A model generated the notes under the pieces. That model saw only the letters and a list, made by a program, of their open reading frames with translations. It made no database searches and was not told where the DNA came from. Positions 23,545 through 32,071 of a stretch of 50,059 bases of DNA are shown piece by piece (the first letter of the stretch is position 1; each line of letters begins with the position of its first letter). The stretch lies in contig NZ_NFJW01000015.1 of NCBI RefSeq assembly GCF_002160065.1, positions 1-50,059 on the forward strand, given 5' to 3'. Position numbers and translations under genes: made by a program. This stretch comes from Collinsella sp. An2. Lineage in GTDB: Bacteria; Actinomycetota; Coriobacteriia; Coriobacteriales; Coriobacteriaceae.

Positions 23545-25268
23545 CGCTTCTCACCTGCAACCTTGTGCCATGGCAGCCGAAGCCTCTGGTGCCGCTCGGG
23601 CACGGCGGAGGCGGCCGGCTGCCCTTGGACCGGACATCCCAGCTCGCGCAACACATCGCATGCAAGCGCCTGCACGCTTTCCGAAAACGCCCCCGGCTTG
23701 GCAATGAGCTCGTCCACGCGTCCAAAGGACGCCAGCTCACGCACATCGGCCCCGCCGTCGGCGATACGCGCCCGCGAGCTCAACGCGACTGAGACCTCGA
23801 ATCGCATGGCGGCATCCTCCCCGCACCCCGGCGCGCCGAATCGATTGAACACGCTCGTCATGCGCGTTCGGGGCACCCCCACACGCCCCGCAAGCTCGAT
23901 GACGCGCGCAAGCGATGAAGCCGTTGCCACCGAGGTATCCCCCACCAAGAGGCATCGGTCTGCCTGCGACACCGCGGCAGCAACCGGGTCGCTCCAGTGC
24001 GTCGAGGTGTCCACGAAGATGACATCGGCCTCCTCGCGCAGCACATCCAGCAGCTCCTCCACCGCGGGGCCCATGACTTCCGCCTGTTCGGGCAACGACA
24101 CCGGACCCCAGACGGTCAGGTTGGGGCCGATGCGCATCGAAGTCCGAACGATATCCTCTTCGGTGAGCTCGCCCTGCTTGCCGGCTGCGAGCAGCCCCAG
24201 ATCGTGCAGGCCGTCGGCGCCGAGCATCGTGTATAGGTTGCCGAACATGAGGTCCAAATCCAGCACGGCGGTGCGCAACCCCAGGTGCGAGGCGACGAGC
24301 GCCAGCGACGCCACGATCGTGGTGAGGCCGCAGCCGCCGCGCCCCGAAAGGCACGCGATCACAGGAGCTCCCGGTACCGTCCCCTCGCCACGCGCCGAAG
24401 CCCTGTCGCATATCGTGGTCCCAGTCCTCGTCGCTTCCGCAGGCCGCGCCAACCCTTCGCCTCGCGCCGGCCCCTCGGTCCTTGCTGGGGCCTCAACTCG
24501 CGCCGACTCTTCGGTCCGCGTCGAACCCTCGCCCAAAGCCGACTCCTCAGCCTGGATTCCACGCTCCTCGGACTCCCCAGCCGCCGTCCGCTCATCATGT
24601 CCGCCGGGCGCCTCCTCGCAGCGTCGCTCGGCATCGACCTCAGGGCGAGCGACCCCCTCAAAGCGCCCTTCTGCTCCCAGCACCTCCGACGTCTCCGGTG
24701 CGCGAGCCGCCGCGCCATCGCTATCCTGCTTCTCCAACACCTCGATATATTCATCCCAGGGAGGCTCGTCCTCGACAGACGCCCACGCCTCGCGCACGAC
24801 AGCCTCGTCCCCCGACCGGCGGCCGCGCCGCTTCGACGCTGACGTCGCCCCCACCTCGTCGCCGGGACCGGATGCTGCGGCGCGCATCGTCGGCGGCTCC
24901 TCATCCATGCAAGCCCACATCGCGCGCCCCGATTCCGGCTCCGCATCCTGCATGACGACCACCTCGGTCGCCCCTGCTTCAAGACAGCGGACGATATTCG
25001 AAGGATCGAGCACCTCGATCCCGACGACAACTCGCTTGGCAGCCCCCTCGACAAGGGTTCGCACCACCTGGGACAGCAGGCCCCCGTCAATGCCCCTCAG
25101 CCACAACATGACGCCACCGTTCAGGCGCGGCAGAGCGCCCACCATCGCAAGAAGCGAATCGAGGTGGCCGACGCGCAGCAGCTGCGCCGATGGGTCCCTA
25201 TCCATCACCTCGTGCCGCACGAACTCGTAGTCCTCAAGGGCACAGCAGACAAACCAGACCGACCTCAT
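23541..25268 (-). CDS. tadZ: TadZ/CpaE-like ATPase with degenerate P-loop and disordered linker
   Basis: Pilus-localising protein of the CpaE/TadZ type. Residues 1-115 resemble a receiver-like domain without a clear phosphorylation site. Residues about 130-298 are a low-complexity linker rich in Glu, Ala, Arg, Gly and Pro, with an imperfect repeat of the form AR-x-E-(A/G). Residues 302-545 are a MinD/ParA-like fold with LDLDLMFGNL and VIFVDTSTHW. The P-loop reads SGRGGCGLTT (about 308-317), lacking both the signature Lys and the usual GKT Lys, so ATP binding may be weak or lost, as reported for other TadZ proteins. It overlaps tadA and cpaB by four bases each. Confidence 0.88.
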   Translation of the reverse strand: MRSVWFVCCALEDYEFVRHEVMDRDPSAQLLRVGHLDSLLAMVGALPRLNGGVMLWLRGIDGGLLSQVVRTLVEGAAKRVVVGIEVLDPSNIVRCLEAGATEVVVMQDAEPESGRAMWACMDEEPPTMRAAASGPGDEVGATSASKRRGRRSGDEAVVREAWASVEDEPPWDEYIEVLEKQDSDGAAARAPETSEVLGAEGRFEGVARPEVDAERRCEEAPGGHDERTAAGESEERGIQAEESALGEGSTRTEESARVEAPARTEGPARGEGLARPAEATRTGTTICDRASARGEGTVPGAPVIACLSGRGGCGLTTIVASLALVASHLGLRTAVLDLDLMFGNLYTMLGADGLHDLGLLAAGKQGELTEEDIVRTSMRIGPNLTVWGPVSLPEQAEVMGPAVEELLDVLREEADVIFVDTSTHWSDPVAAAVSQADRCLLVGDTSVATASSLARVIELAGRVGVPRTRMTSVFNRFGAPGCGEDAAMRFEVSVALSSRARIADGGADVRELASFGRVDELIAKPGAFSESVQALACDVLRELGCPVQGQPAASAVPERHQRLRLPWHKVAGEKR

Positions 25269-25927
25269 TGCACGTCACCTCCGTCTTGGACCTCCAAACC
25301 TGAGCCTGGAAGCGTAAGGCTGATCGAACCGCGGGCCGTCGCCGCAAGCACCTCCGCCACCCGCTCGGGCTCCAGGGCAAGCGTCACCCAGGTGATATCC
25401 GTCCCTTCCGTCCCCGCCATGTGTGCGCTCGTGTCGATTACCTGGGCGTCGCACAGCCGGTCCGCAATGCCGTCCTTCGAGACGTACACATCGACTCGGT
25501 CGCCGGGCAGAATTGCCCCGCCCACCGCATGCTCTTCATCTGCGGGCACCGACACCGCGACCATGCCCGACGGCACGTCGAGCGCGTCCGCGTCGCGTTT
25601 GAAGTATGCCGAGCAGATCACCGCCCCTTCGGGAATATGGGAGGTCGCCGTCTTGCCCGCGACGTCGCGCACGGAGGTTTCCGCGTCCCGGGGAAGCATG
25701 CTTGAAACCCATTCCTCCAGGCTCACGTCGCCCTCCATCAGGGTCTCTCCCGGCTCGATCTCGCGCGTTGCCACGCACACCGAAACCGTATCGCCCCCAT
25801 AGCGAGCAAGCGTCTCCTCATGGGCACGCTCCGCCTCCGCACGCACGTCCGAGGCATAGAGAAAGGCACATGCTGCAGCGAGTACGCCGCATGCCAGGCT
25901 GATGAGTACCCTTGTGCCGCGCTTCAT
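25265..25927 (-). CDS. cpaB: CpaB/RcpC-like SAF-domain pilus assembly protein
   Basis: A 220-residue membrane-anchored protein. One N-terminal hydrophobic helix (VLISLACGVLAAACAFLYA) is followed by a SAF domain (VCVATREIEPGETLMEGDV, GKTATSHIPEGAVI) and the RcpC/CpaB region (VAVSVPADEEHAVGGAILPGDRVDVYV). Such proteins link the pilus machinery to the envelope; there is no outer membrane here, so the role must differ from that in Gram-negatives. I chose ATG at 25927 after a run of purines (GAGAGGGGG); longer frames upstream are Arg/Trp-rich and unlikely. It is the first gene of the operon. Confidence 0.88.
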   Translation of the reverse strand: MKRGTRVLISLACGVLAAACAFLYASDVRAEAERAHEETLARYGGDTVSVCVATREIEPGETLMEGDVSLEEWVSSMLPRDAETSVRDVAGKTATSHIPEGAVICSAYFKRDADALDVPSGMVAVSVPADEEHAVGGAILPGDRVDVYVSKDGIADRLCDAQVIDTSAHMAGTEGTDITWVTLALEPERVAEVLAATARGSISLTLPGSGLEVQDGGDVQ

Positions 25928-26275
25928 CACCCTGCCCCCTCTCTGGCCTCGTCGATGCCATCTTGCATACGCGGCGTCGACTGAGCCCATTGTCCCGAGG
26001 AGCAGATCCGCGCAGGCTCTCATCGCGAAGAAAAACCAAGCGACCTTACAGGAATCTGGTCGCAATCTCACACGGCGCCTCATCGGGCCGGCCCCGTGCC
26101 AGGCGTCCACCAACCCGCCCCGCTGTCATACGAACATCAACCATGCAGGTAGCAGGCGGTATCTTTTCGGTATTTCATTGTGAGCATTAGGGTGTCGTTT
26201 ATTATACGCACCACGATAATGTGCGCTTTGTAGCTCTCATATTCAAGAAGATTTTTTCGCGGGCGCGCAGCCCCG
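25928..26275 (-). promoter_or_regulatory. Leader and promoter region of the Tad operon
   Basis: This 348-base gap separates rsgA from cpaB. An AT-rich segment around 26150-26260 holds a perfect TATAAT on the minus strand (26201-26206) with a poor -35. It would give a leader of about 270 bases before cpaB. ATTAT and ATAAT flank the -10, and GTGCG/CGCAC repeats lie nearby, suggesting an operator. No credible small gene was found in the leader. Confidence 0.45.
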
Positions 26276-27445
26276 CTAAAGATGTACGTCTGGGTCGAGG
26301 CTCTGGGCGCTTACGCGCATCTCCTCGGCGAGTGCCAGAAACGCGTCGAGCCGAACCTGGTCGATCTCGCCCTCCTGAACCGCTTCACGCACGGCGCAGC
26401 CAGGCTCGTGCGTATGGGTGCAGTCCGAGAAATAGCAGCCATGTGCCGCACGAACGATCTCAGGGAATGAACGGGCCAGCCCGCGCTCATGCCCCACAAG
26501 CGGGAGGCTGCGCAGGCCCGGCGCATCCGCGATGACGCCGGCATCGCCCGGAAGCGCCACCATGACGCGGGCCACCGTCGTATGCCTGCCGGCATCGTCC
26601 CGCTCGCGCACGGCGCCCGTCGCCAGCGCATCGTGTCCCAACAAGGCGTTGAGCAGCGTCGACTTCCCCGCGCCCGACTCTCCAAGAATCATGGCGCACG
26701 TGCCCGCAGGCACCGCTGCGCGCACCCCGTCCAGACCGATTCCCTCGGCAGAGGACGTCACGATGATGGGCACGCCCTCCCCCACCAAGCGCTCGACGCG
26801 GTCCCGCTCTCGCGCAAGTTCCTCGGCGTCGCAGCGGTCCGCCTTCGTGAGCACCACCACCGGAGACGCCCCGCAGTCGCGCGCCAGCACCAGGGAGCGA
26901 GCGATACGCCCCAACAGCACCTCGCCGGCACCCAGCGCCTGCACGATCAGAATCGTATCCACGTTTGCGCAAAGCACCTGGCGCTCGCCGCGGTTCTTGC
27001 CGCGCCAGCGTTCAAACGCGGTGCGCCGCGGCAACACGCACTCTATGACGCCCATGTCGTGCCCCGGAGCACGGCGAACCGCCACGCGGTCACCCACCGC
27101 GGGCAGCACGCCGTCGCCCTTCTCCTTGTTCTGCTTGGCAAACCCCACGGCGTGCTCGGCGCGAAACAGAGCGTCCGCAGTCACCACCAGGGGAAATCCG
27201 CGATCCAGGCGGACAACGCAGCCTATCTGCAGCTCGTCAGGCGTCTCGGATGAGGTGCGGTAGGCCTCGAACGCCTCGAGCTGCGCGTCGTCCAGGCGAA
27301 AATCGGTAAACGCCGGCACGTCGCTCAGCGCCTCGATGGCGGGAAGCGCGGCCGCACTCGCCGCGCCGGCACCAGATGTCCGCGCGGCGCGATGCCTGCG
27401 TCCCCCTGTTTTCGCCCCACCATGTCCGCGCGTCCGCTTGCCCAT
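26276..27445 (-). CDS. rsgA: Ribosome small-subunit-dependent GTPase RsgA
   Basis: Circularly permuted GTPase (YjeQ/EngC) that helps late 30S maturation. The 389 residues comprise a basic low-complexity N-terminal tail of about 35 residues, an OB fold (about 70-140), then the G motifs in permuted order: VLTKADR (G4), TSSAEG (G5), GESGAGKST (G1), switch HTT and DAPG (G3). A C-terminal zinc knuckle follows as CYFSDCTHTHEPGC. The ATG at 27445 opens MGKRTRGHGG. It lies downstream of the HAD phosphatase gene behind a strong hairpin. Confidence 0.94.
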   Translation of the reverse strand: MGKRTRGHGGAKTGGRRHRAARTSGAGAASAAALPAIEALSDVPAFTDFRLDDAQLEAFEAYRTSSETPDELQIGCVVRLDRGFPLVVTADALFRAEHAVGFAKQNKEKGDGVLPAVGDRVAVRRAPGHDMGVIECVLPRRTAFERWRGKNRGERQVLCANVDTILIVQALGAGEVLLGRIARSLVLARDCGASPVVVLTKADRCDAEELARERDRVERLVGEGVPIIVTSSAEGIGLDGVRAAVPAGTCAMILGESGAGKSTLLNALLGHDALATGAVRERDDAGRHTTVARVMVALPGDAGVIADAPGLRSLPLVGHERGLARSFPEIVRAAHGCYFSDCTHTHEPGCAVREAVQEGEIDQVRLDAFLALAEEMRVSAQSLDPDVHL

Positions 27446-27562
27446 GCGCCCGCCTTTCTGCTCGACGATCCTTCGCCATGGTACCGCATCGCGCCGCGCA
27501 AACGGCCCGGGGCCACGGCGGACGCCGGCCGAGCCGGCCGCAATGCTCTGAGGGAATCACCG

Positions 27563-27614
27563 ATTAAACCATTTCGCGCCCGGTCCCACCGTGCCGGGCG
27601 CGAAAACCTTTAAT
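27563..27614 (-). terminator. Long hairpin after the HAD phosphatase gene
   Basis: Arms 27563-27583 and 27594-27614 pair over about 20 positions with a ten-base loop; the core is CGCGCCCGG/CCGGGCGCG with A/T pairs outside (ATTAAA/TTTAAT). On the minus strand the A/T arm acts as a loose U-rich tail. It starts at the phosphatase stop and likely ends that transcript before rsgA. Confidence 0.7.
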
Positions 27615-28420
27615 CAGTGTTTCTTAAGCAGCTCTTCGACGGTGCGACCCAGACCGTTCTCGTCGTTCGACCACGCGCACACATGCGCTGCGGCCTTCTT
27701 CACCTCGTCGACGGCGTTTGCCACCGCGTAGCTTTCGGGGACGACGCGCAGCATGTCGATATCGTTATGGCCGTCGCCAAACGCAATGGCGTCGGCGGGC
27801 GTGATGCCAAAGTGCTCGCACATAACCTGTACGCCCTCGGCCTTGGACACCTCACCGCTCATGATCTCGCAGAGAATCGGAGAGGAGCGCACGGCCACCA
27901 GCTCGGGGAACGCATCGGCAACCGTACGCTCGGCCAGCTCAATCTGATCGGGCTCGCCCATCACCAAAAACTTGTGCACGCCGCGGGCGTCGAAGGTCGC
28001 ATCCATGGGCGCGCGCAGGGCCTTGAGCGTCGTGATGCGCTCCTCGTTTTGGATGCGCGGGTCGGTGTCGTCGTCGCACGCCCAGGTGTGATAGCCGTAC
28101 TCCGAGCAGCAGACCTGGGGAAGTTCCGCGTCCAGAAACGCCTTGAGACGGCGCGCCACGGCCATGTCGATGGGACGGCTCAGTAGCTCGCGACCCTGCT
28201 CATCGAGCACATAGGCCCCGCTGTAGCAAACGAGCGGACCGGTAAAGCCCAGCTCGCGCTGAATGGTCGTAAGGCCCTCGGGCATGCGCGCCGACACCAG
28301 CACGAAGGGGATGCCACGCTCCTGCAGCATGCGCACCGCACGGGCAGATTCGGGCACGACACGATGCTCGTGGTCGAGCAGCGTGCCGTCAACATCGGTG
28401 AAAACAATCTTGAATGCCAT
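27614..28420 (-). CDS. HAD-superfamily Cof-type phosphatase
   Basis: A 268-residue haloacid-dehalogenase hydrolase of the Cof/IIB class, dephosphorylating sugar or nucleotide phosphates in the cytosol. Motif I is FTDVDGTLLD, motif II is VSAR in FVLVSARMPEG, motif III is the Lys of EVSKAEGV and motif IV is AFGDGHNDIDML. The cap lies between motifs II and III. I chose ATG at 28420 (MAFKIVFTDVDG); an in-frame ATG seven codons upstream is possible. The substrate is not determined by sequence. Confidence 0.92.
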   Translation of the reverse strand: MAFKIVFTDVDGTLLDHEHRVVPESARAVRMLQERGIPFVLVSARMPEGLTTIQRELGFTGPLVCYSGAYVLDEQGRELLSRPIDMAVARRLKAFLDAELPQVCCSEYGYHTWACDDDTDPRIQNEERITTLKALRAPMDATFDARGVHKFLVMGEPDQIELAERTVADAFPELVAVRSSPILCEIMSGEVSKAEGVQVMCEHFGITPADAIAFGDGHNDIDMLRVVPESYAVANAVDEVKKAAAHVCAWSNDENGLGRTVEELLKKH

Positions 28421-28489
28421 AGTGCTATCCCATCCAATCATGATATCGGCGTGTCCGCAGCAGGCAGCGCACGGACGCCGCCTTCGGGT

Positions 28490-28873
28490 CTAGTTGTCCT
28501 GCGCCTGCGCGGCCTTGGCGTCGTCGGCGGCATGACGCTTCGCCACGTCGCCCTTGCCGCGCGGACGCAGCAGCTCCTTAACGTCGACGCCGGCCGCCTC
28601 GAGCATATGCTCCACGTTGCGGCGTCCACGCGATACGCCCACCGTGAGCACGATCGAGGCGGGGATTCCCACCACCAGGCACACCACGCCGGCGATGATG
28701 GCGATCATGTTGGAGACGTTCGTGCCCCAAAGCCCCAGCACAAAGCCGATAGCCACCAGCGAGTACGCCAGACGCTTCCACACGTCCAGGCGTGAGATGA
28801 CATCGGTTTGCATCTTGGCCTCGCGGATGATGTCCTGACGATTCCACTTCGATGTATCGATGGGCTTGAGCAT
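28490..28873 (-). CDS. Small membrane protein with two predicted helices
   Basis: I do not recognise a characterised family. The 127 residues have a cytosolic N-terminus (MLKPIDTSKWNRQDIIREAK), two hydrophobic segments (LAYSLVAIGFVLGLWG and MIAIIAGVVCLVVGIPASIVL) joined by a short TNVSN turn, and a charged C-terminal tail rich in Lys, Asp and Ala. The ATG at 28873 follows GAGGAG at eight bases. It lies 69 bases upstream of the HAD phosphatase gene and may be co-transcribed with it. Confidence 0.8.
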   Translation of the reverse strand: MLKPIDTSKWNRQDIIREAKMQTDVISRLDVWKRLAYSLVAIGFVLGLWGTNVSNMIAIIAGVVCLVVGIPASIVLTVGVSRGRRNVEHMLEAAGVDVKELLRPRGKGDVAKRHAADDAKAAQAQDN

Positions 28874-29017
28874 GGCGACAACTCCTCGCACGATGTACAA
28901 AACACTTCACGGTGGCGCCGCGAACCCTTTTCGCACGGAAGACTACTTTCACCCGGCGTCGCGGCGCACTGCACGCCGTATGCCTCGTGAACCCCGCTCC
29001 AAGCCATGTTCGGAATG

Positions 29018-29054
29018 AAAAAACGGGCCGCAAGCAATCATGTCTTGCGGCCCG
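29018..29054 (-). terminator. Rho-independent terminator of the PTS operon
   Basis: CGGGCCGCAAG (29024-29034) and CTTGCGGCCCG (29044-29054) form a perfect 11-bp stem with a nine-base loop. On the minus strand it is followed by TTTTTT. It lies 58 bases after the IID stop. Confidence 0.95.
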
Positions 29055-29112
29055 GGCTGTCAAGCGGTGCAGCACCGATGAGGCATCGGGCGCGCTTCTT
29101 GAGATGGTACGC

Positions 29113-29949
29113 CTACGCGGTGGGCGCGGCGATGGTGGCAGCGCCGAAGAAACCAACGGCAGCGCCGACGAATGCAATCACCAGCAGGATGAGCATGGTA
29201 ACGATCGGGCTGATCTTCTTCTTGGACATGAGCCACCAGCAGAAGATCGTGAAGATCAGGGGCAGCAGCTTGGGGTAGATGCCGTCAAGCGTGCCCTGCA
29301 GGGTACCGCCGCCAGGCAGCGTGAGCGCCGTGGAGATGGAGACCCAGGTCGCGGCGACCGCGCCGATGACCATGGTGCCCACCATGACGATGGAGTCACG
29401 CAGGGCCGTCGCGTTCGGGCCAACGAGGGCCTCGACTGCAGCGCCGCCCAGGTCATAGCCACGGTAGTAAGCGAAACGCATGCCGAAGTAGGCGAGCAGG
29501 TTCCAGACCACGATGTAGAAGATCGGGCCAAGCACCGAGCCACCCTCGGCAAGGCCCATGGCGATGCCGAGCAGGATCGGGATGAGCGTACCGACGATGA
29601 GCGAGTCGCCGATGCCGGCGAGCGGGCCCATGAGGCCGGCGCGGATGCCGTTGATGGTCTCGTCGTCGATGGCCTCGCCGTTAGCGCGGGCCTCCTCAAG
29701 ACCGACCGTGACGCCCACGATCATGGAGCCGATCTGCGGCTCGGTGTTGAAGAACGCGGAGTAGGTCTGGAGGGCCTTGGTCTGGTCCTCCTTCTTGTCA
29801 TACAGATCCTCGACAATCGGGAGCATGGAGACCAGATAGCCGAACGTCTGCATGTGCTCCTGCGAGAAGCAGGTCAGGTTGCCGTAGTACCAATTGCGGA
29901 AGGACTTGGCAAGAGCCTTCTTGGAAACTTTCTTGCTGTACTCAGCCAT
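29113..29949 (-). CDS. PTS mannose/fructose/sorbose-family IID component
   Basis: Membrane subunit that with IIC forms the sugar channel. The 278 residues begin with the IID signature KALAKSFRNWYYGNLTCFSQEHMQ split across the N-terminal helix, contain IRAGLMGPLAGIGDSL and end in hydrophobic segments (TMLILLVIAFVGAAVGFFGA). The ribosome binding site GAGGAGG lies inside the last codons of the IIC gene, which ends two bases upstream of the ATG, so the two are coupled. The sugar cannot be named from sequence; mannose, glucose and amino sugars are usual for the family. Confidence 0.95.
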   Translation of the reverse strand: MAEYSKKVSKKALAKSFRNWYYGNLTCFSQEHMQTFGYLVSMLPIVEDLYDKKEDQTKALQTYSAFFNTEPQIGSMIVGVTVGLEEARANGEAIDDETINGIRAGLMGPLAGIGDSLIVGTLIPILLGIAMGLAEGGSVLGPIFYIVVWNLLAYFGMRFAYYRGYDLGGAAVEALVGPNATALRDSIVMVGTMVIGAVAATWVSISTALTLPGGGTLQGTLDGIYPKLLPLIFTIFCWWLMSKKKISPIVTMLILLVIAFVGAAVGFFGAATIAAPTA

Positions 29950-29951
29950 GA

Positions 29952-30809
29952 TTAGATGTCCTCCTCATCGTCATCATCTGCGGCAGAAATAGCGCCGGCG
30001 GTGCTCACGTGGTCAAGCTTGCTCTTCATCGTGGAGATCTGGAAGTTGATCAGCGCGAAGAAGCAGGCGATGGCGGAGCAGGCGATGAGGTTGCAGCCCA
30101 TGACCGCGGCCAGCGTGAAGCCAAAGAAGAACGTCAGGAAGTCGGTGGGCTTGGAGATGACCTGCTTAAGCAGGATAGCGATACCGACGCAGGGAAGCAG
30201 CGAGCCGACGGCGAAGAGGGTCTTCATGGGCAGACCGTCCATGGGCAGCGCGTTCATGATCACGTCGACCATGCCCTGACCGAAGTAGACGATTACGAAC
30301 GTGGGGAGGAAGGAGCAGATGATGTGCGAGATCCAGGGGAGCACCATGTCGACGACATAGAGCTTGTGGGTTTCGCCCTTCTCAAGAGCCTTCCAGCCAA
30401 TGCCCTGCCACACCAGGTTGATGGTGGCGGTGCCATAGAAGAGGATGGCGCCGATGGTGCCGCAGGTGGCGCCGAGGGTCGTGGCGAGAGCAGCGGCCTC
30501 GGAGCTCGAGGCGTCAAGCCCCTGGGCGCGAATGGCCATCATGGCCAGAGGGATGCCGATGTAGCATGCGGCGCGGACGTCGGCAGAAACGGTTCCGCCA
30601 GGGGTCACGAGCGCGATGTAGACCACCTGGATGGCCATGCCCACGATGATGCCGAGGGTTACGTCGCCCAGGATGAGGCCCACGACGAGGCCGGCGACAA
30701 GCGGGCGTCCCAGGGTGTAGTTACCGACGGACGTGCCTCCCATGCCGGGCATCGAGGCCAAGCAGGCGAAGAGTCCCAGCAACGCCGCTTGGAAGATATT
30801 GACTGTCAT
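29952..30809 (-). CDS. PTS mannose/fructose/sorbose-family IIC component
   Basis: Polytopic membrane permease of 285 residues with about seven hydrophobic segments. It begins MTVNIFQAALLGLFACLA, and has GGTSVGNYTLGRPLVAGLVV and the conserved TPGGTVSADVRAACYIGIPL. The last residues are a run of Asp and Glu (AADDDDEEDI), unusual for IIC and echoed in the IIA of the same operon. I chose ATG at 30809, five bases after AGGTGG. Confidence 0.95.
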   Translation of the reverse strand: MTVNIFQAALLGLFACLASMPGMGGTSVGNYTLGRPLVAGLVVGLILGDVTLGIIVGMAIQVVYIALVTPGGTVSADVRAACYIGIPLAMMAIRAQGLDASSSEAAALATTLGATCGTIGAILFYGTATINLVWQGIGWKALEKGETHKLYVVDMVLPWISHIICSFLPTFVIVYFGQGMVDVIMNALPMDGLPMKTLFAVGSLLPCVGIAILLKQVISKPTDFLTFFFGFTLAAVMGCNLIACSAIACFFALINFQISTMKSKLDHVSTAGAISAADDDDEEDI

Positions 30810-30919
30810 ACCTACCACCTTTCCATGTGCTGATCGTCCCGTCCTTCGAAACGATCATGTATATCGGCACCGCTGCCACCGGGCGCAGCTTGTTCCCGAA
30901 GCAGCGGAGACGCACCGGA

Positions 30920-31414
30920 TTAGAAGCCGAACATGCCGCGGAACTTGTCCCAGGTTCCGACCGGTTTGTCGGGGATGAGGCGGAACTCGACGGTGTAGCC
31001 CTTGTTGGAGATGTCCTCGAGCGCCTGGGCCTCTTCCTGCGTGATGGACTGGTTGTTGCCGATCTTCTTGGTGCCCGGACGGTCGTTGCACGGACCCACG
31101 ATGACGGTCTTCACGTCGTCGGGCACAAAGCCGAAGTTCACGAGGATCTCGGCCATGTCGACGGGGTTCTTGGTGATGAGGAAGTAACGCGACTTGCTAT
31201 CCAGCACCGTCTGCGCCTTCTCCTTGAAGTGGTCCATGGTCCACACGAAGGTCTTCTTGTCGGGCGCGGCGCTCTTGTAGGCGCTCTTGAGGACCGGGTT
31301 GGACGCAGCGGCGTCGTTCACGGCGATGATGCCATCGCACGGATACTCGACGGCCCAGCGGGTGACCGTCTGACCGTGGATCATGCGGTCGTCGATACGG
31401 ACAAATGAGATCAT
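30920..31414 (-). CDS. PTS mannose/fructose/sorbose-family IIB component
   Basis: Cytosolic phosphotransfer protein of 164 residues, separate from IIA (in E. coli ManX they are fused). It begins MISFVRIDDRMIHGQTVTRW, with His13 as the phosphorylated residue. It receives phosphate from IIA (31542-31973) and passes it to the sugar at IICD. The ATG at 31414 follows GGGGAAGG. Gaps of 110 and 127 bases to its neighbours are roomy for a PTS operon. Confidence 0.95.
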   Translation of the reverse strand: MISFVRIDDRMIHGQTVTRWAVEYPCDGIIAVNDAAASNPVLKSAYKSAAPDKKTFVWTMDHFKEKAQTVLDSKSRYFLITKNPVDMAEILVNFGFVPDDVKTVIVGPCNDRPGTKKIGNNQSITQEEAQALEDISNKGYTVEFRLIPDKPVGTWDKFRGMFGF

Positions 31415-31541
31415 GGTTGATCCTTCCCCTCGCGCATCCTCGGATGCGATTACCGATGAAGTTCCAGCTGTCGTGCAAGGTATGGAGAGGCCGCCCGGCT
31501 GTTCCCTGTGCCTTCCAGCAGGCGGGCGGCCGCGCTCCCGT

Positions 31542-31973
31542 TTAGATGTCGTCCTCGTCCTCGTCGGAATCCGAGGCGATATCGATACGATGCGCACCCT
31601 CGTGCGCCTCGTTGACCATGCTCTCTGCGAGCTCGTTCAGGTCCTGGGTCTGCAGGCCCATGAGCGCCGTCATGGCCATGGGCAGGTTCATGCCGCCGAT
31701 AGCCACCGTGTGAGAGAGCATACCGAGCTCGGACAGCACGTTGAGCGCGTTCGTGAGCGGAGAGCCTCCGATGATGTCGCCCAGCAGCAGGACCTCGTCC
31801 TCAGGCTTCACCGGCTGCAGCACGTCCTTGAGGTTGGCCATATACTCGTCGGCTCCCATGCCGTCCTCGAGGCTCGTGCTCACCACGTCCTCACGCTCGC
31901 CCATGAGCATCTTGAGCACGCTGTGGACACCCTGCGCCAGGGTCCCGTGGCTCACGAGAACTAGATACCGCAT
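31542..31973 (-). CDS. PTS mannose/fructose/sorbose-family IIA component
   Basis: First sugar-specific phosphocarrier of the operon, taking phosphate from HPr. The 143 residues start MRYLVLVSHGTLAQGV with His9 as active site, and have LLLGDIIGGSPLTNAL and VAIGGMNLPMAMTAL typical of the fold. The C-terminus is an acidic tail (SDSDEDEDDI) beyond the usual family end. The ATG follows GGGAGAGGAGCG and is the first gene after a repeat-rich promoter region. Confidence 0.95.
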   Translation of the reverse strand: MRYLVLVSHGTLAQGVHSVLKMLMGEREDVVSTSLEDGMGADEYMANLKDVLQPVKPEDEVLLLGDIIGGSPLTNALNVLSELGMLSHTVAIGGMNLPMAMTALMGLQTQDLNELAESMVNEAHEGAHRIDIASDSDEDEDDI

Positions 31974-32071
31974 CGCTCCTCTCCCTTCTCTCGAGCGGAC
32001 TCCTCCGCGATGTGTTGGTTGCTGAAATAATTATTAGCGTTAATTACTTCAGCGATTGATTTCGACCGATA

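Noticed and set aside
22540-25230. Plus-strand open frame of 896 codons opposite tadA and tadZ
   Set aside because: It spans two well-supported minus-strand genes; the sequence is low-complexity Ser/Arg/Pro/Ala and matches the complement of their codons.
26265-26290. Rho-independent terminator after rsgA at the GCGGG/CCCGC stem
   Set aside because: On the minus strand the stem is followed by GAAAAAA and not by a U tract, so it does not fit a terminator for rsgA.
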